This document shows, piece after piece, positions 45,921 through 55,129 of a stretch of DNA of 64,000 nt. The number at the start of each line of letters is the position of its first letter. Positions within the stretch are counted from its first letter, which is position 1. The stretch lies in contig FMBT01000333.1 of NCBI GenBank assembly GCA_900095095.1, positions 248,001 to 312,000 on the forward strand. The letters run 5' to 3'. Below the pieces are notes generated by a model, which was not told where the DNA came from, ran no database searches, and saw only the letters and a program-made list of their open reading frames with translations. The DNA comes from Fragilariopsis cylindrus CCMP1102. Lineage: Eukaryota > Bacillariophyta > Bacillariophyceae > Bacillariales > Bacillariaceae. Both the position numbers and the translations under genes were made by a program.

Positions 45921-46001
45921 CATGACATGACTCACCGGTAGTAGCTAGAGCAGTACAAGCAGTATAATAGTGGGGATTGTCGTATCATATCGTAATCACT
46001 T
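45921..46001 (+). repeat. Dispersed repeat R1, copy 2
   Basis: Begins 17 bp after the GT8-like stop. It is nearly identical to 12836-12916, where it follows the PC-esterase-like gene by about 170 bp. Confidence 0.92.
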
Positions 46002-46067
46002 CTATTTTAATGTTTACTATTCAATATGTCTTAATATCAATTAATTGTACTTCAAATTCACCTGTAT

Positions 46068-46492
46068 TTAATTTTGGATTCATATACAAGTGCTATTGCA
46101 ATCCGTTGTCGTTGTCCACTAGAAATACGATTACCACGTTCACCGATACGTGTTGATATCCATCCGTCATTTCACAAATGAAATCATGTGCGTATGCTTT
46201 TTTAAGCAGCAGCAGCAGCAGCACCATCAACATCATCGAATGCGATTAATGCGAATAATTCCGTCTCTTGTGCAACTAACAACACCAAATAAACGTCGTA
46301 ATGTGAAATCGTAACAATAGATTAATTATTGTAGATTTTCCACCACCACTTACTTCGTCCACACGAGAGCAAGAGTATTTTCCTGCGGGGAATGATATTA
46401 CTTCAATCAAAATTATCTGATACAATATTATCATCTGGACTCATTTTGATAATAAAAATAAATGATACATTAATCAATTCGAATTTCATCAC
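46068..46492 (-). pseudogene. ABC-transporter nucleotide-binding domain relic
   Basis: On the minus strand, pieces of an ABCB-type ATPase occur in the right order but in shifting frames with stops: FELINVSFIFIIKMSPDDN near 46480, Walker A SGGGKSTIINLL near 46340, a Q-loop-like VAQETELFALIAFDDVDG near 46260, then KKAYAHDFICEMTDGW and STRIGERGNRISSGQRQRIA with the signature motif (ISSGQ for LSGGQ) near 46130. Walker B is not found. The relic is about 425 bp, clearly non-functional, and abuts the resumed exostosin-like sequence at about 46510. Confidence 0.8.
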
Positions 46493-46510
46493 GAATTTTC
46501 TTTGATCGTT

Positions 46511-47336
46511 TCTAACATTTGTCCTCATTACGACTCAATTTCATATCATATACCCAAAAGGGATCGACCTACTTGCTCCATATATTACGTCTCATTCGCA
46601 TCTCTTGCACTGGTTTGCACCAAACATGCAAAACTATACAGGTGGGTTTGAATTCCATCCTAAGGTCTCACCATTTCCGTTAGTCCTCAAGCCTAAAATG
46701 GGAAAAGCAGCTTATCGAAATCCCGTTCCATTTTTTCGCCAAGTCTTCCTTGAGACCTGGAACGGAAATCATAATGAGACCGAGTTGCAACAAAAAAAAA
46801 CTAACAACATTTTTGTGGGATATATTGCTAACACGAGTCATCAAAGGTCAAATATCCCTTCTGGACGAAAGTTAGACTATGTGGATTACCTGAGGGATAT
46901 TTCAAGAACAAAGTATGTTATATCACCAGATGGTGATCATCCAGATTGTCATCGTCATTATGAATCGATAGGATTGGGAGCTATACCAATTACACAACCA
47001 GATGGTGATCATCCAGATTGTCATCGTCATTATGAATCGATAGGATTGGGAGCTATACCAATTACACAACTCGACCCATATTTTTATTCCCATTTGAGAG
47101 AGGGTCATATTATATACAAGAATAGTATTTGGAACTTGACAGAATTAAATTCAAGCTTGCCCATGATGCAGCCAAGATGTGTAAATAGGAACATGATTTT
47201 TGAAGAATACTGGATGGAATATATGGAACGTATTGTTGGAAGACCTTTAAGGTGGTGGGATGTAAATCAGAACGCAAAAGCAACTCTAAACCAATTATCT
47301 TTGTCATCAGTGCCAATTTATAATCTTACCAACTAG
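46511..47336 (+). pseudogene. C-terminal part of the split exostosin-like gene, with internal duplication
   Basis: The frame is open from about 46511 with FVLITTQFHIIYPKGIDLLA, aligning with DFVLINTPFPMGYPDWVES of the intact paralogue, then HWFAPNMQNYTGG and HPKVSPFPLVLKPKMG. The sugar-nucleotide motif appears twice in tandem (PDGDHPDCHRHYESIGLGA and the following IPITQ, 24 residues repeated exactly). The tail FEEYWMEYMERIVGRPLRWW matches the paralogue. No ATG or signal anchor precedes it; the missing N-terminus lies at 43820-43990 beyond the inserted segment. It could still be translated from an internal ATG, but would lack the anchor. Most likely a disrupted gene. Confidence 0.68.
46926..47069 (+). 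repeat. Perfect 72-bp tandem duplication
   Basis: 46926-46997 and 46998-47069 appear identical, each beginning CCAGATGGTGATCATCCAGA. The unit is 24 codons and keeps the frame, doubling the predicted donor-sugar motif. Confidence 0.95.
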
Positions 47337-47851
47337 GTCATGTCATCAATACATAAATATTACTTAGATATCACTTTTTGAAAGGAGTTTTTAGGACTTT
47401 TGAAACTGTTGGCGTCCAGACCGATCATCGCGCAAAGTGTTACTAGTGGGTTTCGGAGTAATTTAAAGAAGCGAAGTATTATTCAATAACATACTTGTAT
47501 AAGATATTCCGTAAAAACGTTATTTAGGAATTTGTGCAGTTATTGCTAGCATTCTAGCGCTAAAAACAAGAACAAACCATGACCAACGCGCTAAAATCAA
47601 GAACAAAAGAGAATAGCGATCACACCTTCAGCACCTTCACATCGTTGTACTAGTACTTTTGAAGTACGTTAGAAGAAATGATGCGTGTGCTGCCCGTATA
47701 TATTACATGGAGTACGGACGTAAGTTATTGCATTCTATTGCACATCACTCATCATTTCTCATGACTGTTATGAAGCTCTTATAATTTCTTATCACAACCT
47801 TAATATCAATAATAGAGAATATATATATATATATATATATATGTATAAACA
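47337..47851. other. Intergenic, upstream of METTL24-like
   Basis: No gene seen. An (AT)n run at about 47819-47842 lies immediately before the METTL24-like start and may act as a TATA-like or nucleosome-free region (inference). Confidence 0.5.
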
Positions 47852-48943
47852 ATGGCTCGACATAGAAACGATTTTGCTCGTCTGAGAAAAAACAACGATA
47901 CATCATGGAACTCAGCTTACTTGAACAATAGAAGCTTTTTATTGTTTTTCGCATTTGGAATCCTGTGTATCATATGTTTTAACGTACAAAGCTCTAACTT
48001 ATCTGCAATAGGCTTTTCGCAATCAGCTGCTGCAGCGTCAATTCATCGGGAAGAGCAGATCAACGTCCCCGTGGTATCTTCTGAACACATTCCCTATGGA
48101 GCAAGTGCAGTGGCAGCGAGTAAATGGCGACTATGGACGGATATGACACCGTCCGAACAAGCTGTGGCACTGGAAAAGGCATTTGCACGAGCGAAACCGT
48201 ACGGCAAGATGCTGGGCAGAGATGCATCGAAGTTCCATAACCAGTGCAAAGATGGAAATAAACCTCTCCTGCTTGGAAAAGGGGGTGAACACATGGTATG
48301 TGGCCCGAAGCCCGACGCAGAGTCGGGTTGTAAGTTTTTCTCCTTCGGTATTAGAGATGACCCAAGTTGGGACATACATATGGGAGAAACGTGGAACTGT
48401 CGCGGATTTGCCGGTGACCCCTCCATCGTTCACCCCTCCAAGCTGCATCCAGCTGTGACGTTCCACAACGTTGGTCTGAAAATGCTAAGGACCAACGTCG
48501 AGCAGAAGAAGAATCCAGAAGATGAGTGGATACTTGCGAGTCTGCCGCAGATTCGGAAATTTTTGGATTGGGACTATGTGGATATCGTAAAAATAGACTG
48601 CGAGGGATGCGAGGTGGCCATGGCGCGTGATATACTGGCCGAGGACAAGTCCTTCTTAGACAGAGTTGGTCAGATCTCCATTGAAACGCACGCAACCCGA
48701 ACATGGGTGAATACCGACGAGGAGCTTTACTACTACGCTCTTCAGTTCCCCTTGCTGGAAGACGCCGGCTTTAAATTAATATGGAGTAGCGTTTTCGGCT
48801 GTGGAAGGCATGAACATGATGGTTGCAGACCGGAGATGGAGGGGAAAATGTCTATGCCTTGTGGAAATAACCCGCGGCCTGGAAAAAACCTTGTACCCTA
48901 TGGTTGGAGCTGCCATGATTGGCTGTGGTCCCGTGTTGAGTAA
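47852..48943 (+). CDS. METTL24-like membrane-anchored methyltransferase
   Basis: Single exon, 363 aa, uninterrupted. Residues about 29-46 form a signal anchor (FLLFFAFGILCIICFNV). The methyltransferase-like domain begins with CKFFSFGIRDDPSWDIHMGE, an atypical SAM-binding strand and loop; GDPSIVHPSKLHPAVTFHNVGL follows in two blocks. It contains DYVDIVKIDCEGCEVAMARD, the KIDxEGxE signature shared by the Methyltransf_22/METTL24 group and FkbM-type enzymes. VGQISIETHA and a C-terminal cysteine-rich segment (CGRHEHDGC, PYGWSCHDW) complete it. The fold would lie in the Golgi or ER lumen, suggesting O-methylation of a glycan or protein. Its GC content is visibly higher than its AT-rich neighbours, which hints at a separate history or strong expression. 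Substrate unknown. Confidence 0.75.
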   Translation: MARHRNDFARLRKNNDTSWNSAYLNNRSFLLFFAFGILCIICFNVQSSNLSAIGFSQSAAAASIHREEQINVPVVSSEHIPYGASAVAASKWRLWTDMTPSEQAVALEKAFARAKPYGKMLGRDASKFHNQCKDGNKPLLLGKGGEHMVCGPKPDAESGCKFFSFGIRDDPSWDIHMGETWNCRGFAGDPSIVHPSKLHPAVTFHNVGLKMLRTNVEQKKNPEDEWILASLPQIRKFLDWDYVDIVKIDCEGCEVAMARDILAEDKSFLDRVGQISIETHATRTWVNTDEELYYYALQFPLLEDAGFKLIWSSVFGCGRHEHDGCRPEMEGKMSMPCGNNPRPGKNLVPYGWSCHDWLWSRVE

Positions 48944-49547
48944 CGTTCTTTTGAAACTAGTACGTTTTATTGATAAACTAGAGTTTGTAAGGTAGATTTC
49001 TTCATTTCAAAGGGTCTTACTATCACTGTATCCTACTATCGTGAGCAGAACTTTTTGACCTGGATGGTTCAGAAGCCGGTCCCCTGTTAAGTCTCCTCTA
49101 GTAATAGTTACTGAAGGAGTGATGGAATTATCTTACATACGGTAAAATTGGCAGTTTGATTTGGTCTATGGTACAGAATGTTCTGTGGGTAGTGAGTCAA
49201 ATCTTTATGCATTGCGATCATGGTGATGCATACGAAAGAAAAGATATAAATCGAATAAAATAGTAAGATAATAACTGAAAAACTAAGAATTATTTAACAT
49301 ATGTTTCATAAGTTACCATCAGTTAGTGTTCTTCTAATGCTACTGCATAGTTCGCTTCGCTTCTTCGCTGATGTGTGGTGTCAATCAGAAAGGCGAATTC
49401 TCATTTTTTTCTCTTCTGTTTTCTGTTTGCTTCAACATTATTAATTCCTTTTCCTTTTCAACAAGAACAATACGGTAGGAAGTATAATACCTAGAGAGAT
49501 TGATAGATAGAGAAAAAGAAATTAAAAACAGTAACGTGATCTTAGTA
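48944..49547. other. Intergenic, METTL24-like to HSD10-like
   Basis: No gene or clear repeat recognised; AT-rich. Confidence 0.5.
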
Positions 49548-50351
49548 ATGAACAGGATTGCATTAGTAACAGGGGGTGGTTCTGGATTAGGTCGTGCAAC
49601 TGTAGAAAGATTTGTTCGTAATGGTTTTGCAAAAGTTACATTATGTGATTTACCATCAAGTGACGAGGGGACCCTTGATGATGGGTATAAAGTAGCAAAA
49701 GAATTGAATTCAACGACGTCAGAAAGCAACCAGAGACATCGGAGAACGAATATTTGGTAAAGACGATAATGACGACGGAGTTGGTAATACAGTTGTGAAT
49801 TGTGCAGGGATTGTACTCCCGAAAAAACAATTTCTTCGAAGGGAGTAGTACACGACTTGGATAAATTTGAAAAGGTACTACAAATTAATACCATCGGGAC
49901 GTTTAATCTTATTATACGATTAACAGTAGAAAGAATGGTCAAAAAGGCTATACAGAACAAAGCAGTAGAAGCTGAAGTAATAGCAGATGATCTGAATACA
50001 ACAGAAAATGGTGTTGTAATTAATACAGCATCCATTGCTGCATATGATGGTCAAATTGGACAAGTTGCATATGCGGCATCCAAAGCTGCAATTGTTGTTA
50101 TGACATTACCGTTAGCACGTGACTTATCACAATATGGTATACGTGTTAATACAATTGCACCAGGATTATTCCAAACACCATTATTAAAAGTAATACCAGA
50201 AAAAATTCAATTAAAACTTGCAAAACAAGTACCATTCCCATCACGATTAGGTTATCCTGATGAAGATGTACAACTAGTTGAAATTATCATATCAAATTCT
50301 ATGATAAATGGTGAAGTTATACGTATTGATGGTGGTATACGTATGCCATAG
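49548..50351 (+). pseudogene. HSD10-type short-chain dehydrogenase, two compensating frameshifts
   Basis: The ATG at 49548 begins MNRIALVTGGGSGLGRATVE, with the GxxxGxG NAD motif, then VTLCDLPSS. The frame stops at 49760. [19 protein letters not shown] and [13 protein letters not shown] continue in the next frame (about 49734-49825), and [20 protein letters not shown] returns to the first. An A6 run at 49822-49827 needs one more A to keep frame; the earlier shift near 49735 is opposite in sign, so total length (804 bp) is a multiple of three. The rest is intact: the serine in [14 protein letters not shown], the YAASK catalytic pair, [20 protein letters not shown] and [10 protein letters not shown]. 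Relatives are mitochondrial 3-hydroxyacyl-CoA dehydrogenases (type 2, HSD17B10). Either a young pseudogene or two sequence errors. Confidence 0.78.
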
Positions 50352-50363
50352 AATAGCTACTAG

Positions 50364-50570
50364 ATGCTGATAGGAAGATGCGAGAGAGAAAGAGAAAGAA
50401 ACAGAACGAGATATTCGATAAAGAGAACAACATCCGCGCTTTTGAGATCGATCAGTTAACACGGAGGAAAATAGATGATACAGGGAAAATGAAAAACAAA
50501 GCACAGAAAAATAATCAAGATGATGACAACAGCTTTGAACTGGCGGCAAATAAAAGAGAAAACAAGAAAA
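50364..50570 (+). repeat. Dispersed repeat R2, copy 1
   Basis: Starts about 12 bp after the HSD10-like stop. It shares GAACGAGATATTCGATAAAG, AACAACATCC, ACGGAGGAAAATAGAT and TGGCGGCAAATA with 52921-53095, in direct orientation. Confidence 0.88.
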
Positions 50571-50660
50571 GGTCGGAAAGAAAAGAGAGAATGAATCAGT
50601 CATATGTAGAGGTGGCGGCAGCAGTATGGTACGTATTACTTTCTATGTAGTCCTATAGCA

Positions 50661-50900
50661 GCAGCTACGGGTTTTTAGATTACCATTATACACATAGCAA
50701 ATAGATTCTGCATCTTTATTTCTAATTACATTTATCCTACATAATAGCCGCCACTGTATAACACGGCATATTATAAATGCTTTGCTAGTGTGTTCTTTTA
50801 GTAACGACTTTGTGTTGGTTTGAGATGCATGCATGCATATGAATGAATGATGACAACGACCCGGGTCGCTGCTAAAGACCGATGAAAGATCGGTTGAAGA
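50661..50900 (-). repeat. Dispersed repeat R3, copy A
   Basis: About 240 bp, matching 58859-59116 in reverse complement. It includes the palindrome CGACCCGGGTCG, AACACACTAGCAAAGC-like sequence and AGATGCAGAATCTATTTGCT. It ends in a hairpin-forming GATCGG/CCGATC stretch. Candidate non-autonomous element. Confidence 0.85.
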
Positions 50901-52010
50901 TAAAGAAGAGAGGAATGAAGTGGAAAACTAGAATTTGTTTCATTGTGAATTTGTCTATTCTCTTGCTTCTCCTCTCTCTCCTTTGCTATCTTTCTTTCCA
51001 GTTCTTCACAACAATTCTTCTCCTTCTTTCCTTCCTTGACTGCTGCCTCTGTCCTTCCATATGTTCCGCAGACCTTTTCTTGCAAGTCACCAAGTGGAAG
51101 GAGAGAATCTCGGCTACAACGATGGCAGTGTTGGTTATTCATTCAAAAATCACACTACTCACGTATAGGAAGCTCTTATCCTGGACTCCAATCTGGACCC
51201 TGTGGCAGTTTCATAATGACAGTTTTCCCCCGTCAACATCAGCCTGGCAGCTGTTGCTTGACACTCTGCAATAAAATGTTTTTGCATGTTCATTGCTCCT
51301 AACTTTTCTTAGAACCCTGTTCTACTTGATTCCTACCCAATGACATACCTGTTTCGACTAATAGCTTTATCCGGTCTACTTACTTAGTATGTCAAGTAAT
51401 ATGCATTCCTCTCTTCCTCTGTTTTTCTTCCTTTCGCTCTTTATATATCTTTGGTGATGTGCAGTTTTTAGAAGGTATGCACGAATGATAAGTATGGATA
51501 GGGCCCACCTTTATTGGGCATATTTGAAGGCACGCGCGGACGACTCGGCAGTATTCATTCGTTCTTCTTTGGGTCTTATGTTGTGCATCAACGTGGGCCT
51601 AAAAAAATTCTTGCCAATTTTTGTTGTACAATTTCAAATTGTACGGAAGTCGTGCAAAAAATCTTTTGCTTGACTAACTTGCTTGTACTGTACGCGATAG
51701 TAAAGCATAGTACTTGGTTTTTTTCGTTTTATTAGAAATTTCTTTGCATATTTTCTACGGTACATACAATTTAGATCTTTGACCTTCGCTGCTGCTACTA
51801 CAGTACCACGACGGCACACTAATTTCGTTTGTGCTTGTACGACTAGATTAATACAGCAGTCTCCTCCCAATAACTAGAGAGATCACCCAGCCCTTCTGTC
51901 ACAATATTACTATTGTTATTTAGCAACAACAACAGCGTCGACAACAACAGCAACAACAAACAACACACGAACAAAACTGTTACTATTGTTATTTATTATT
52001 GCTATTTATC
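50901..52010. other. Intergenic, repeat-flanked
   Basis: No supported gene. A hydrophobic Leu-rich frame at 50882-51274 is low-complexity (CTTCT-rich DNA) and lacks homology. CAACAG-type units occur near 51924-51970, before the next gene. Confidence 0.45.
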
Positions 52011-52854
52011 ATGCCGAGTAAAAGAAAGTGCAAAGATAGTGATGCAAGGATCGAAGAAAAGACAGGCATTTCACGTGAAAGACATGAAAACAGGAATGAA
52101 ATTTGTAATGAGATGCCGACGGGGAAATTGCGTATGACCAATCACGACAAGATGTTGTATTTGGATGAATGCCGGTCGTGAATGGCGTCGAAATCCGGAT
52201 TTGTTTTCGAGTTATCATCAACCAATGAGTATGCTCAATGCATTATTCCATTCCTTGGTGGATATGGTAATCTTTTGTGTCGACTTTCCTGTACCGAATA
52301 TGAAATTCATTGCATTAAATGATGACCAGACATATTCGGAAATAATTTGTAATCGATACACGGGTGAATTAATTGTTGATCCACGATATTTTGGAACAAG
52401 TAATTTCTGTACCGATGCACCCATGGGGATGCTACGTGGTTCGTTAACAACGAAGGAACATGTTATGTTTGATGTGAAAACACATGAGAAGTATGGTGAG
52501 TAGTCAGGCTATGTAGACGTGTACTGTACTCTACTCTACTGTATTGTGGCATAGTAGAAGACATACGTATATCCACGAAACTTTTTATTCACACCTCTTT
52601 TATGTTTGTTTTCTTCATCTTGATCTTCTTCTATTCGAAAAGGTGACGGTTATAAACAAATTTCCAAAGGGATTCCGTGTGGTCATTACGATGGATCTCG
52701 ACCACATCCAATAATTTTACATGAACCACAAGGGGGACCAAAAGCAAAATATATGAGCAAGGAGAATGATCCAAATTACAACCCAAAACTGGCGTCGGAA
52801 AAGAAAGGAGCACAAGAAGAAATACCATCACCTGCACCAATACTTAGTGAGTAG
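52011..52854 (+). CDS. Unrecognised protein, two exons, with a stop or frameshift near its start
   Basis: The well-supported part is 52138-52495 plus 52643-52854, joined across a 147-bp intron (GTGAGT donor splitting a Gly codon). It encodes CCIWMNAGREWRRNPDLFSS, MLNALFHSLVDMVIFCVDFP, ICNRYTGELIVDPRYFGTS and, after the joint, YGDGYKQISKGIPCGHYDGS. I do not recognise the family. The same frame extends upstream as FVMRCRRGNCV and is then broken by TGA at 52135-52137; the ATG at 52011 (MPSKRKCKDSDARIEE) lies in another frame and stops at about 52181. So either one base is wrong near 52150-52180, or the TGA is read through, or the gene is dead. The stop at 52852 overlaps a second GTGAGT, so another exon could follow. 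Confidence 0.45.
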
Positions 52855-52920
52855 TAGTAGTAGTAGTAGTAGAGTAGTAGTTCGAATGTTGACACGAAAC
52901 AATCATCAGTATGTATGTAG

Positions 52921-53095
52921 AGATTCTGATATGAAGATGCGAGAAAGAGAGACAGAACGAGATATTCGATAAAGAGAACAACATCCACGCTTTTAAGATT
53001 GATCAGTCAGCACGGAGGAAAATAGATCATACAAGGAAAATGGAAAACGAAGCACATAATTGGCGGCAAATAGAAGAAACATTACATTACAAGAA
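52921..53095 (+). repeat. Dispersed repeat R2, copy 2
   Basis: About 80-85% similar to 50364-50570, but missing an internal stretch of about 30 bp. Like copy 1 it follows the 3' end of a gene on the plus strand. Confidence 0.88.
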
Positions 53096-53217
53096 AGATA
53101 ATAAATACTTTATGAAGTAGAATTAATAGATATGATTTGAATATAATCAACTACATACAGTAGCACACATTATTGTGCTAGAAAATAATAAATATCAGCA
53201 TTTCGATTCAATTCGAT

Positions 53218-55129
53218 TCAATTTATCTCTTTGATCATAATCTTACTTTTATGGTACCATGTATTGTTCATCAAACCTCGTACGTTCCATTGATCAACTA
53301 CATTTTCTGGTTGTGTATTAAACGCCATATCAACACCTTTCGAAAAAAGATGTACGCATCCATCGTCTTGAACTCTCGCTGGAACTTCCGCTTCCCATAA
53401 GGTCCATGCCCAGCCTCGTCCATAACGTTGGTCATTGCCTTCCTTCAGTTTGGCTGTATGCCAATCGTGCTTTGTAGCATCACCCGTTACATCAACACGA
53501 ACGATATTTCTACCTCCACCTGCAAAGGACCAGCCTTTTACTTTCATTATTACTATATCTCCAATTTCTGATGGTTCTCCCTCTACTAAAGGTTCTACAG
53601 TAGTGATACCGGATGAAACACTCAGTTCATTAATACCTGGCATCTCCTCTAGATTCACTTCATTCGCATCGTGGACGTTTGGGGGGAGGATTTTGTAATT
53701 TAACCCACGTTGCCATGGCCCTTCCGCTTCTTCCTTTGAGATTGTAATTTTCTTAAGCCATTTGAGACTACGGACGGCTGCATATCCTGGTACTACAAGA
53801 CGAAGAGGAAAGCCGTGATCTCGAGGTAGATCTTCGTCGTTCATTGACCATGCTACGATAACATCACCGTATGGATTGGTAGCCTTTTCTATTGGTATTG
53901 AGACCATCATACCGTCAATTGCATGGAATTGAACGTGTTCAATTCCATCTTTTTCTTGCAACATACTTGCATCGCACATACCAGCATTCTTCAATACGTT
54001 ACTTAATCGTACACCAGTCCATTTTGCGGTGGATATAGCTCCTTGACCCCCATTTTGTACCAGAAGTTTTTTCAATAATGTTAAATCCACTTCTCCTGTT
54101 ACCACTACATTGCATCGTCATGATGACGTCTTCTTTAGGCATTGCCTTTAAATCATCAATAGAAAGTGATATGGTTCTTTGCTTACCACCATTCAACTCT
54201 GTCAAATCAATTTCAAGTTGAAAGTCATCGATTTGTTCCTTCGACAATAAAGGAACCGGATGATGATGTCTTATGTAATATATCGGAGATGGAGTGAGAT
54301 ACGTTTTTGTTAATAGTTCTTCTTTCACCTCTGCGTTCATTGGTTCCGACGAATGGATCTTAAGATCAGTTTTACTTCTAATGGGTTCGTTCATATATGG
54401 ATCATCATTTTTTTCCATAATATCCTCCATCTTAGCATCAATTGCTTCTTGATCGATTTCTCGTAGAGTACCAATAACTAATGGTTCTAACATCTTCATG
54501 GGTAAGTCGGATGCAAAATGTTGCCTATACAAATACCAATGAGGTTCAATTTCACCACCAGCTGCCAGTAGTATACGTTCACTACCACCAGGATGATTCT
54601 GAACAAACTTCGAAACATCGTAAACATTTCCTGCGTATGTCATCCAAATTGGTTTTCCATCTTTTCCATTATTGGACGCTACTTGTTTTGATGTAAATTC
54701 TGGTTTCGATTCTTCAATCACCTCAACTTCGTTGGTATCCTTGCTTCTGCTGTCTTTAAAAGAAGAAGTTGTAGCCACTGGATCCATATCCATTTTAGTT
54801 GCAGCATCGCATGCCGTATTGTTGCTGTTTGTACTATTGTTCGATGCAGCGATCGCTCCTAGTATTAGAGTCGTCCCGACGATGATCTTCGAGTTACTAA
54901 AGGAATCATAATAATCTCGGCCACCGGTTGTAAGAGAAGCCAAAGGAAATGAGGAGAAAATCCTGTTTTTGAAAGGTTGATTGTATCGACTAGGATCTTT
55001 TCCTATCCTCGTCTTCCAGAACTTGGAAGTCGTAAGTCGTTGTAATTGTTGCCGTTGAATGATGTGATTCTTTACTGAACAACTACGAGACAATCTACCA
55101 AAAGTTGACGTAATCGTGATTACTTTCAT
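53218..55129 (-). CDS. SUOX: Sulfite oxidase (cytochrome b5 + molybdopterin domains), one frameshift
   Basis: About 636 codons if one base is discounted. The N-terminus (MKVITITSTFGRLSRSCSVK) is Arg/Ser-rich and looks mitochondrial, followed by a hydrophobic segment IIVGTTLILGAIAA. A cytochrome b5 domain has WMTYAGNVYDVSKFVQNHPG and GGEIEPHWYLY; the HPGG His is a heme ligand. The Mo-cofactor domain has YIRHHHPVPLL, MTMQCSGNRR (Cys ligates Mo), GAISTAKWTGVRLSNVLKNA, DHGFPLRLVVPGYAAVRSLK and the dimerisation domain VKGWSFAGGGRNIVRVDVTG. The order matches animal mitochondrial sulfite oxidase, which oxidises sulfite to sulfate with cytochrome c. After TSGTKWG a run of five G (plus-strand C at 54047-54051) shifts the frame; four G would give KWGQGAISTAKW. 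It differs from nitrate reductase in lacking a C-terminal FAD/NADH module. Confidence 0.9.

Noticed and set aside
42290-47336. Idea that the split exostosin-like pieces are one gene with a giant intron
   Set aside because: No splice donor fits the end of similarity near 43985, and the gap contains a complete gene plus a pseudogene; I kept this only as a refutation test.
50882-51274. Leu-rich hydrophobic frame that could be a membrane protein
   Set aside because: It overlaps repeat R3, is built from CTTCT-type low-complexity DNA, and has no homology or splice support.
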